The position numbers and the translations under genes were made by a program. DNA of 64,000 nt. Source: an uncultured Clostridia bacterium (GTDB lineage Bacteria; Bacillota; Clostridia; Monoglobales; Monoglobaceae). Position 1 is the first letter of the stretch. Each line of letters starts with the position of its first letter. A model generated the notes under the pieces. The model did no database searches. It saw only the letters and a program-made list of their open reading frames with translations, and was not told where the DNA came from. This document shows, piece by piece, positions 7,983 to 15,128 of this stretch. The stretch lies in assembly GCA_947625905.1 (NCBI GenBank), contig CANQQJ010000002.1, positions 62,001 to 126,000 of the forward strand, in the 5' to 3' direction.

Positions 7983-10262
7983 GTGAAAGGATTAAAATTT
8001 TTGCTGTCCTTGATGATCGACAACGTGATCGACATCACCGATAAGGACGATATGAACATCATAAAAAAGAGGCTTGATCAAATCAGGGAGCACGGATTTG
8101 ACGGAGTCGTGCTGACCTTCGGAAGCGTTGATGAGGGCTTTATTTCGGCGCTCGGCGAGCTGATCGCGAGCTGCGCCGAAAAGAAGCTTGAGGTGTGGCT
8201 CGGTCTCGGCGGCGAGCGGCGCGGAGAGAACGCCGCGCCCGCGGCCGGCTCGTGCCGTCTTGCCCTTGGCAACGACGGCGATGTCATTAAGGTCAGGGAC
8301 CAGGGCCGTCCCTCGCCGTTTTACGAGGTGTGCGCCTGCGAGACGATCGGCGGCGTGTACGAGCGCGTGAAGGAGGGGCTCCCCGGCGAGGCCTTTGAAT
8401 ATATAACCGGCTTTGCCGCCGAGTTCCCGGGATTTTCGGACCTGAGCGGCTCGACCGTGCCCTGGTATGACGAGATAGACGAGGAATTCAGAAACGACTA
8501 CGGAATGGAAGTCGAGCCGTTTTTAAATGAGCTGTTTTCCGAGGGCGAGCCGTCGAAATTCAAGGACCGCTATTGGCGCAGGATAACCGCCCGATTCAGG
8601 GACGCCAGCCTGATGCCCGTCGCCCGTTGGTGCTCGTCTCACGGAAAGAAGCTTTTTATGGCCTCCGACACCGCGCTTTCGCCGATCAACATGATAGAGG
8701 AGCGCGGCTCTTATCTGGAGACGGAGGGCTGCGGCGGCGCTTTTATGCCGTCGATAACGGTCAAGACTCCCGACGATGTCAGCGTTTTCGCGGCTTCGGC
8801 GGCGTCGGGTCTGGCGCGGCAGCAGGGGAGCGGCGAGGCGGCCGCCTCGGTGTTCGGCGGCGCAGGCTGGGGCCTCTCTCCCGAAAGTTTTGAGGAATGT
8901 TTGAGAAAACTGATGGAGTGCGGCATTTCAACGTTTGTGATAAACTCGTGTTATCCGCGTCTTAACCGCGCGGCGATAAGCGCCCGCCGCATATCGTTCC
9001 CGGCCCATGTGCCGTGGTCGGCGGCGATACCTGAGATATTCAAAAATTTGAGGCGCCTGGCCGAGATCGAGCAAAAGCGCGCCCACAGGATACTGCTCGT
9101 GTGCCCTACGCGCGCCATACAGCGCTGCTACACGCCGGGCGGCGAGAACGGAGAGGCCCTGCGCCTCAGCGAGGCGGTGACCGGCATAAGCGACCGTCTG
9201 TTTGAGATGAGCAGACGTTTTGACGTGACCGACGAGAATTTGTTCGAGCGCGACGCGGCGTTTGACGGCTCGGGAGTGAGCATGGGAGAAAAGTCCTACG
9301 GGACGCTGCTCGTCACGCCGGGCTGCGCCTTTAACAAAAAGGGCAGGCTCAACGCCGAGAAGGCCAAAGCTGCCGGAACGCGCATACTTCACGATATACC
9401 GAAATCAGACACCGAGATAATCCCGCTTGAGCTTATACGCAGCACGCTTAAGGAAATAGTCCCCGTTGCGGTGAACCAGGACAGATGGACCATAACGCTG
9501 CCCGAGAGCAACGTTCTCCCGCTCGCTCCCGCCGCGGCCGGCGGAGGCAAAGCGGAGTTCGTTTTTACCGCCTCGGACGACTACGCCGAGAAAACCGACC
9601 TGCTCGTGACCGACCCCTGCGGCAGAGTGAGCATAAACGATATACTCGTGAGCCGCGCCGCGGCCGATGAGCGGGGCGCGTACTACGACATAACGAACAA
9701 TATATTGCCCGGCGAAAACAAAATAGTCGTCGATAACTGCGAAAACACTTTCGCGTTCCTTTTGGGCGATTTCAAGGTCATGCCGACGTACGGCTGGCGC
9801 AGCTTTGACTCAAGGCAGGTGCAGACCCGCGACAGCTTTTTCATCCGCCCGTCCGGCATAGAGAGCGAGACCAATCTGGTGCGCTGCGGATATCCCTTCG
9901 CGGATAAGCACGCCTCGGCAAAAAAGATAATATATATAGAAGAAAACATAAACAGACCGATCCTCAAGATCGACAGCGGCGGCTCGTCGCTTATCGCCGT
10001 GTATTTCGACAACGAGTTTTTGGGCTATGTCTACGGCTCCGGAAACACTCTGCCCACCCCGCCGATGGCGGCTGACGAGCGGCATTTGGTGGAGATCAGG
10101 TGCTGTCCGCCCGGGTTTAATCTTTACGGCGACAGAAAATTTATCTTCGGCGACACGGGCCGCGCCGAAAACCCGTCCGTTCCCAATTACCGCGCAGACG
10201 AGAACGTAAAGGCCGCCGTGTGGAAAATTCCGAGAGAGATTGAACTAATACGCGAGTTTTAA
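7983..10262 (+). CDS. GH106-like glycoside hydrolase (putative alpha-L-rhamnosidase), cytoplasmic
   Basis: 759 residues. I start it at GTG 7983, 6 bases after AAGGAGA; the frame stays open much further upstream but that part lies antisense to the isomerase gene. No signal peptide, so it should be cytoplasmic. The N-terminal half looks like a TIM barrel with a PWYDEIDEEFRNDYG stretch, an ETEG segment, and a block resembling GH106-like enzymes (FGGAGWGLSPESFEECLRKLM then HVPWSAAIPEIFKNLRRLAEIE), followed by beta-rich regions with a C-terminal sugar-binding-type fold. Related enzymes release rhamnose, a part of the pectin rhamnogalacturonan backbone. Similarity is recognised by pattern only, so the family call is moderate and the activity is inferred. 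Confidence 0.6.
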   Translation: MKGLKFLLSLMIDNVIDITDKDDMNIIKKRLDQIREHGFDGVVLTFGSVDEGFISALGELIASCAEKKLEVWLGLGGERRGENAAPAAGSCRLALGNDGDVIKVRDQGRPSPFYEVCACETIGGVYERVKEGLPGEAFEYITGFAAEFPGFSDLSGSTVPWYDEIDEEFRNDYGMEVEPFLNELFSEGEPSKFKDRYWRRITARFRDASLMPVARWCSSHGKKLFMASDTALSPINMIEERGSYLETEGCGGAFMPSITVKTPDDVSVFAASAASGLARQQGSGEAAASVFGGAGWGLSPESFEECLRKLMECGISTFVINSCYPRLNRAAISARRISFPAHVPWSAAIPEIFKNLRRLAEIEQKRAHRILLVCPTRAIQRCYTPGGENGEALRLSEAVTGISDRLFEMSRRFDVTDENLFERDAAFDGSGVSMGEKSYGTLLVTPGCAFNKKGRLNAEKAKAAGTRILHDIPKSDTEIIPLELIRSTLKEIVPVAVNQDRWTITLPESNVLPLAPAAAGGGKAEFVFTASDDYAEKTDLLVTDPCGRVSINDILVSRAAADERGAYYDITNNILPGENKIVVDNCENTFAFLLGDFKVMPTYGWRSFDSRQVQTRDSFFIRPSGIESETNLVRCGYPFADKHASAKKIIYIEENINRPILKIDSGGSSLIAVYFDNEFLGYVYGSGNTLPTPPMAADERHLVEIRCCPPGFNLYGDRKFIFGDTGRAENPSVPNYRADENVKAAVWKIPREIELIREF

Positions 10263-10289
10263 CATGCCGTTTTTCGTCAAATTTACATG

Positions 10290-10318
10290 TTTACAAAACG
10301 GCGCTTATGTGTTATATT
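10290..10318 (+). promoter_or_regulatory. Promoter of the AraC-family regulator
   Basis: TTTACA, 17 bases, TATATT, located 28 bases after the stop of the GH106-like gene and 85 bases before the regulator start. Confidence 0.6.
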
Positions 10319-10403
10319 ATTTACACGATAAACATGAATAGCTGTGATTTGTAAAAAATCAAATACATATTATCGAATTTGAGCATATAAGGGCGGCTTT
10401 GGA

Positions 10404-11636
10404 ATGGAACTTAACGAATTTAACAGCATGACGCGTCAAAGCGCGCATATAACAACTCTTGAGCACAGAAACGAGCTGAGCAAAAGAGAAAAATTTATAA
10501 GAAGGCTCCTGCTCGGAAGCAGGGATTTTAACCCCAAGATATCGGCCGAGCTGGGGATCAGACTGCAGTCGCGGTATTTTACCGTGATTCTTGTCAGAAT
10601 AAACCGAGGCGATAATCTGGCGCTGTCCGACATCCCGGACGTTATCTACGCCATACGCAACATAGGCGAAGAGCTTTACGGAGCGTTTTCGGAGTGCTAC
10701 GGAGCGGAGCTTGAGGCAATGACGGTCGGCTTTTTGCTGAACCACGGCGCTGATACTTCGTTTATCCGCGAGCAGTCGCAGGATCTTAAGCGGCACATTA
10801 CGGAGCTTTTCGGGCTCAACACCACGCTGTCGTTCTGCACGTTGGGCGGCTGCGGCCCCGAAGGCTGCTCAAAGCTTTACAAAAACGCCCGCACGGCCAT
10901 GCTCTACAGGCTTTCGTTCAAGCCGTTCTCGATCATAAATTACGACGACACCCTCTCGATGTCCAGGCTCAGCTGCGAGTATCCGTCGCTGCTTGAAAGA
11001 GAGATCTTCGAGTGTGTTCGCTCACGCGACGAGAACGCGCTCAAAAGGGCGATCGGCGCTTTTATCGGGACGATCGACAATATGTCGTACGACACTATCG
11101 TGCTGCACACCGCGCGGCTGCTGCTGGCGGTAGACGGTATGATGGTTTCCGAAAAAGACGACAGCGAGTTTTTTGACGGCAGCATAATAGAGGCGCTCAC
11201 GGCGCTTGAGTCGATCGACGATCTGATCGCCTTTGTCGAAAAGCGCTGCAAAAAGGTCATGAAGATCGTTCAGATGTCAAAATCCGACACAAAAAAGGAT
11301 TTTATCGTGCTGGCCGTTCTCAAATATATAAACGAAAATTATACCGACTCGTCTCTGTCGGTCGAGGTCATCGCGGCAAATGTCAACCGCAGCTCCAATT
11401 ATATCAGAAGCATATTCAAAAAGAGCCAGGGAATATCCATATCGGAATATCTGACGCGAAAGAGGTTCGATCAGGTATGCAAAATGCTGATCGAGACCAA
11501 CCTGACCGCCCGCGATATCGGCAAGGAGGTGGGCCTCAATTCGGGAAGCTATTTCTACACGTCGTTCAAAAAGTACACCGGCCTGACTCCCGACGCCTAT
11601 CGAAAAGCCCACAGAACGCAGAAATTCGAGCTGTAG
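10404..11636 (+). CDS. AraC family transcriptional regulator
   Basis: 410 residues from ATG 10404. The last 100 residues hold the two helix-turn-helix motifs of the AraC family (LSVEVIAANVNRSSNYIRSIFKKSQG and, second, LTARDIGKEVGLNSGSYFYTSFKKYTGLTPDAYRK-type ending, given here in parts). The first 290 residues are of the helical/mixed kind seen in response-regulator-less AraC proteins of Clostridia and show no cupin, so the sensor fold is not recognised. It probably controls carbohydrate genes near by; the GH106-like gene just upstream is a good candidate target. No partner kinase or two-component receiver domain is present. Confidence 0.9.
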   Translation: MELNEFNSMTRQSAHITTLEHRNELSKREKFIRRLLLGSRDFNPKISAELGIRLQSRYFTVILVRINRGDNLALSDIPDVIYAIRNIGEELYGAFSECYGAELEAMTVGFLLNHGADTSFIREQSQDLKRHITELFGLNTTLSFCTLGGCGPEGCSKLYKNARTAMLYRLSFKPFSIINYDDTLSMSRLSCEYPSLLEREIFECVRSRDENALKRAIGAFIGTIDNMSYDTIVLHTARLLLAVDGMMVSEKDDSEFFDGSIIEALTALESIDDLIAFVEKRCKKVMKIVQMSKSDTKKDFIVLAVLKYINENYTDSSLSVEVIAANVNRSSNYIRSIFKKSQGISISEYLTRKRFDQVCKMLIETNLTARDIGKEVGLNSGSYFYTSFKKYTGLTPDAYRKAHRTQKFEL

Positions 11637-11687
11637 GGCGCGTAAGCAAAGTTTTTATAAAAAAATTGCAATATTTGAAAAAAACTC

Positions 11688-11716
11688 TTGCATTTTGTTT
11701 TTGAGTGTGCTATAAT
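11688..11716 (+). promoter_or_regulatory. Promoter of secG
   Basis: TTGCAT, 17 bases, TATAAT; leader of about 70 bases to the ATG at 11787, which follows a perfect AAGGAGG at 11772-11778. Confidence 0.75.
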
Positions 11717-11786
11717 CTAGATTACTGATGTTTAGCAAACACTGTAATATATTACTATACGCGCGGCGTATAAGGAGGAAGTTTAA

Positions 11787-12350
11787 ATGATAACAGCTTT
11801 GGTTATTGTACATGTAATTATCGCCCTGGTGCTCACGGTCATCGTGCTCATGCAGCACGGCAGGCAGCAGGGCTTGTCCGGCGCTATCGCCGGCGGCGCC
11901 GAAACATTTTTCGGCAAGAATAAAGGCAGGACGATCGATGCAATGCTCCGCAAATTCACGGCGGTGTTCGCCATTCTGTTCATCCTGTCGTCCATAGTTT
12001 TGACATACGTTTCGATACGCCAGGCCAATCTTGACGACGCGGCGGCAGAGGAGAGCAACACCGACGCGAGCCAGACAATGAACGTTACGGTTGACGAAAA
12101 CGGAAACTTGGTTGACGAGAGCGGCAACATAGTTATGAGCGCCGAGGATATGGCGGCTCAGCAGGCGGAAGCCGAAACCGAAGACGCGGCGGCCGGAGAA
12201 GCCGAAGGCGCTGCTGATGAGGCGGCGGGCGCTGCTGACGCGGGCGCAGTTGACGAGGCTGCGGGCGCGGTTGACGAAGCTGCGGGCGCGGCGGCCGATC
12301 AGGCAGCAGACGCGGCTCAGCAGGCGGCGGATGCCGGGGCGGCCGAGTAA
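11787..12350 (+). CDS. secG: Preprotein translocase subunit SecG with long acidic Ala-rich tail
   Basis: 187 residues from ATG 11787. Residues 1-80 are a normal SecG: first membrane helix (LVIVHVIIALVLTVIVLMQ), the family loop Q-G-L-S-G-A-I-A-G-G-A-E-T-F-F-G-K, and a second helix (FAILFILSSIVLTYVSIR). SecG is part of the SecYEG channel and promotes protein export. The tail of about 105 residues is unusual: it is rich in Ala, Glu and Asp, has almost no basic residues, and contains short repeats of the type GAVDEAAGA. Typical SecG proteins end near residue 75-80, so the tail roughly doubles the length. It is a single-gene unit with its own promoter and terminator. Confidence 0.93.
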   Translation: MITALVIVHVIIALVLTVIVLMQHGRQQGLSGAIAGGAETFFGKNKGRTIDAMLRKFTAVFAILFILSSIVLTYVSIRQANLDDAAAEESNTDASQTMNVTVDENGNLVDESGNIVMSAEDMAAQQAEAETEDAAAGEAEGAADEAAGAADAGAVDEAAGAVDEAAGAAADQAADAAQQAADAGAAE

Positions 12351-12376
12351 TATCGTATAATAATATTGAACTTAAA

Positions 12377-12403
12377 GGGTAGGCTTTCCGCCTACCCGTT
12401 TTG
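12377..12403 (+). terminator. Terminator after secG
   Basis: GGGTAGGC, a 5-base loop and GCCTACCC, followed by GTTTTGTT. Confidence 0.85.
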
Positions 12404-12440
12404 TTCAAAAACAGAAATTTTTATTTGGGAAGTGATATTC

Positions 12441-13391
12441 ATGAAGGACACAAAGCTTTTTGTGGTTATGCCGTGCTATAACGAGGAGGAAGTGCTGGGC
12501 GAGACGTCGTCGCGCATGAGCGGGCTGTTCGCCAAAATGGAGGGCGAGGGTCTTATTTCTCCCGACAGCAAGATCGTTATGGTGGACGACGGCAGCCGCG
12601 ACAAGACATGGAGCATAATAAGCGGTCTTTGCGACAGCGACAGCGTATTCCGCGGAATAAAGCTGGCCCACAACTCGGGGCATCAGCGCGCTCTGCTGGC
12701 GGGGCTTATGACCGTTAAGGACGAGTGCGACTGCGCGGTTTCGATCGACGCGGACCTGCAGGACGATATAAACGCGATCCCCGAAATGGTGAAAAAGTTC
12801 GACGGCGGCTGCGACGTGGTGTACGGCGTGCGCAGCAAGCGCGAGACCGACACGTTTTTTAAGCGGTTCACCGCCGAGGGCTACTATAAGTTTTTGTCCG
12901 CAATGGACACCGAGGTCGTGTTCAATCATGCCGACTACCGTTTGATGAGCCGAAGGGCGCTGAACGCTCTCGGAGAGTATAAAGAGGCGAATCTCTTCCT
13001 GCGCGGCATCGTGCCTTCCATCGGATTTAAAAGCGACAGCGTTTATTACGAGCGCGCCGAGAGATTCGCGGGCGAGAGCAAATATCCGCTCAAAAAAATG
13101 CTGGCGCTCGCCTTTGACGGAATAACATCGTTCAGCATCAAGCCGATCAGGATCGTCGGCTGGGTCGGACTGCTCGTGTGCGCCGCCGCCATAGTCGCGG
13201 CAATATACACTCTGATCAGCAAATTCTTCGGCGATTCCTCGGGCGGCTGGGCCTCGCTTATGTGCTCTATCTGGTTCCTGGGCGGAGTGCAGCTTGTGTC
13301 GATCGGCGTTATAGGCGAGTATATCGGAAAAACCTACAGAGAGACAAAGGCGCGTCCGAGATTCATTGTTGAGGAATATAAAAAGAAGTAA
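12441..13391 (+). CDS. GtrB/DPM1-type polyprenyl-phosphate glycosyltransferase (GT2)
   Basis: 316 residues from ATG 12441 (MKDTKLFVVMPCYNEEEVL), preceded by GGGAAGTGA. The N-terminal domain is GT2: MVDDGSRDKTW, then the SIDADLQDD motif that binds metal and nucleotide-sugar, then GVRSKRETDTFFKRFTAEGY, typical of the dolichol-phosphate-mannose-synthase group. Two membrane helices near residues 235-300 complete the GtrB/YkoT-type layout. It likely loads a sugar on undecaprenyl phosphate at the inner face of the membrane, for glycosylation of surface polymers. The stretch before the gene holds the secG terminator, so its promoter is not evident. Confidence 0.9.
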   Translation: MKDTKLFVVMPCYNEEEVLGETSSRMSGLFAKMEGEGLISPDSKIVMVDDGSRDKTWSIISGLCDSDSVFRGIKLAHNSGHQRALLAGLMTVKDECDCAVSIDADLQDDINAIPEMVKKFDGGCDVVYGVRSKRETDTFFKRFTAEGYYKFLSAMDTEVVFNHADYRLMSRRALNALGEYKEANLFLRGIVPSIGFKSDSVYYERAERFAGESKYPLKKMLALAFDGITSFSIKPIRIVGWVGLLVCAAAIVAAIYTLISKFFGDSSGGWASLMCSIWFLGGVQLVSIGVIGEYIGKTYRETKARPRFIVEEYKKK

Positions 13392-13448
13392 AATATTTCC
13401 GATATTATGAAATTTCTATTAATTTTTTATTAATAATATGCCTCTTTG

Positions 13449-13477
13449 TTGAGAAAACAAGAAAAATGTGTTATAAT
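13449..13477 (+). promoter_or_regulatory. Promoter of the SLH protein gene
   Basis: TTGAGA, 17 bases, TATAAT; start codon 53 bases downstream. Confidence 0.7.
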
Positions 13478-13529
13478 TATTTCTGTGTTTTACACGGAAA
13501 TTAATCAGTGATTTTAGAGAGGTGTTTTT

Positions 13530-14960
13530 GTGAGAAAGACAATTACCGCGGTTCTGCTGATGATCTGCGTGCTGACGTCAAGTCTCGGCGCCTATGCCTA
13601 CGACCCCAACTGGTGGGCGACCGACACGGTAAAGGGCGCGATGGATTACAGCCTTATCTCCACGGAATACGGCAAAAAGCCTTATACCGACGCCATAAAC
13701 AGGCTTGATTTTATAAACGTGGCTGTCAATATCTACGCCACGATAACGGCGGAGAATGTGTCGTCAAACGCGTATAATCCGTTTATTGATACCGACAACG
13801 CCTTTCCCAATATGGCGTACTACGCGGGCATCATCAGCGGCGACGGCGAGGGCCACTTCTTCCCCGCGAACTTCATAACCCGCGAGGAAATGTGCAAGGT
13901 CATAACGAGCACATTGTCGGCGGCGGGCGTTTTGGGTCCGTATTTCCCGTCAAGCGGTGTGTTTGACGATATTCAGGACGCATGGCAGATCGACACGTGG
14001 GCCAGAGACTATGTGGCGTTCATGCTTGACAACGATCTGATGGCGGGATATGAGGGCTTGTTCAAGCCGCTTGATTATGTTTCCCGCGAGGAGGCGGCGA
14101 TCATAGCTTACCGCTGCTTCATAAAATACGGCAGAGATGTGGACGGACAGATACAGTCGGCCCTCAAAGAGGGAACCGACTCTAACGGCAGACGCATTTA
14201 CACGCTCGAGAAAACCGTAATGCAGAGCAACGGCACGGTGATAGCGCTGCGCAACGCGCCCGACAAGACCCTTGTCACACCCGGCGGAGAGGTCGTTGCC
14301 GGAACAGGCGAGCCCGTGGTCGAGACCGATCCTCTGCCCGCTCCGGACGGAACGGGAGGCTTCGCGGCAAGCGGCACGCCGCTCCAGATACCGGACGCGG
14401 ATGGGCTGTATCAGCTCAAGACGTATTCCGAGACGCTGGCTACCGGCGAGGCGATGGACAAAGAAATGAGAATATTCGGCGACCTGGGTATCAGATACAC
14501 CACCATGGAGGAAGCCGACGCTCATATGACAGAGGTCACGGTGCCCGTATGGGAGCTGCCCGACGGCGCGACCGAGCTGCAGACCGGATGGAGGACATTC
14601 AGGATCAACACGGTATTAAAGGACGACGTGGTTGCGATATTCAACGAGATATACAACTCGCCCACAAAGCCGCCCATCAAGGATGTTGCCGGATACGCGT
14701 GGAGAAGCGCGCTTTCGGGCGGAACATTGCCCGAAAACAACTACGGCACGGTCCTTGACATAAACTACAACGAGAACTACTGCGTCTATAAGAGCGGACA
14801 GCAGATAGGTACATTCTATGACCCCGAAAACTCGATATTCTCGTTCGCTCCCACCGGCGCGGTCGTTCAGACCTTCGCCAAATACGGATGGCTTTGGGGC
14901 GGAAACGCCTGGGTGAGCGGAACTGTCAACTATATGCACTTCACGTATTTGGGCAAATAA
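13530..14960 (+). CDS. S-layer homology (SLH) domain surface protein
   Basis: 476 residues from GTG 13530, which follows GAGAGGTG. Residues 1-24 are a signal peptide (ITAVLLMICVLTSSLGAYA). Three SLH-type repeats follow up to about residue 205: each ends in a helix after a turn such as GEGHFFPANFITREEMCKVI or GLFKPLDYVSREEAAIIAY. SLH domains hold proteins to pyruvylated cell-wall polymer. The remaining 270 residues contain a Pro/Gly-rich linker and an unrecognised C-terminal domain rich in Trp and Tyr (KYGWLWGGNAWVSGTVNYMH near the end). The cargo function of that domain is unknown. Single-gene unit with its own promoter. Confidence 0.87.
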   Translation: MRKTITAVLLMICVLTSSLGAYAYDPNWWATDTVKGAMDYSLISTEYGKKPYTDAINRLDFINVAVNIYATITAENVSSNAYNPFIDTDNAFPNMAYYAGIISGDGEGHFFPANFITREEMCKVITSTLSAAGVLGPYFPSSGVFDDIQDAWQIDTWARDYVAFMLDNDLMAGYEGLFKPLDYVSREEAAIIAYRCFIKYGRDVDGQIQSALKEGTDSNGRRIYTLEKTVMQSNGTVIALRNAPDKTLVTPGGEVVAGTGEPVVETDPLPAPDGTGGFAASGTPLQIPDADGLYQLKTYSETLATGEAMDKEMRIFGDLGIRYTTMEEADAHMTEVTVPVWELPDGATELQTGWRTFRINTVLKDDVVAIFNEIYNSPTKPPIKDVAGYAWRSALSGGTLPENNYGTVLDINYNENYCVYKSGQQIGTFYDPENSIFSFAPTGAVVQTFAKYGWLWGGNAWVSGTVNYMHFTYLGK

Positions 14961-15049
14961 ACCCCGAGGCGGTTTGACGTTCGCGGAGCGGCGCGCCGAC
15001 GCGGTTCTCGTCATTGCGGAATTTTGACAACGTTTTATATCGAATTTGC

Positions 15050-15098
15050 GAGACTGTAATTCAAGGGTTTATTTGCGCTTTGAATTACGGTCTCTTTT
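15050..15098 (+). terminator. Long hairpin with T-tail before the second pectate lyase
   Basis: GAGACTGTAATTCAA and TTGAATTACGGTCTC pair around a 15-base loop and TTTT follows. It is 90 bases after the SLH gene stop, so it could be that gene's terminator. It also ends only 31 bases before the start of the pectate lyase gene, so it may act as a leader attenuator for it. Confidence 0.75.
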
Positions 15099-15128
15099 GC
15101 TTTGGAAATTTTTGCGGGAGGAATAATC

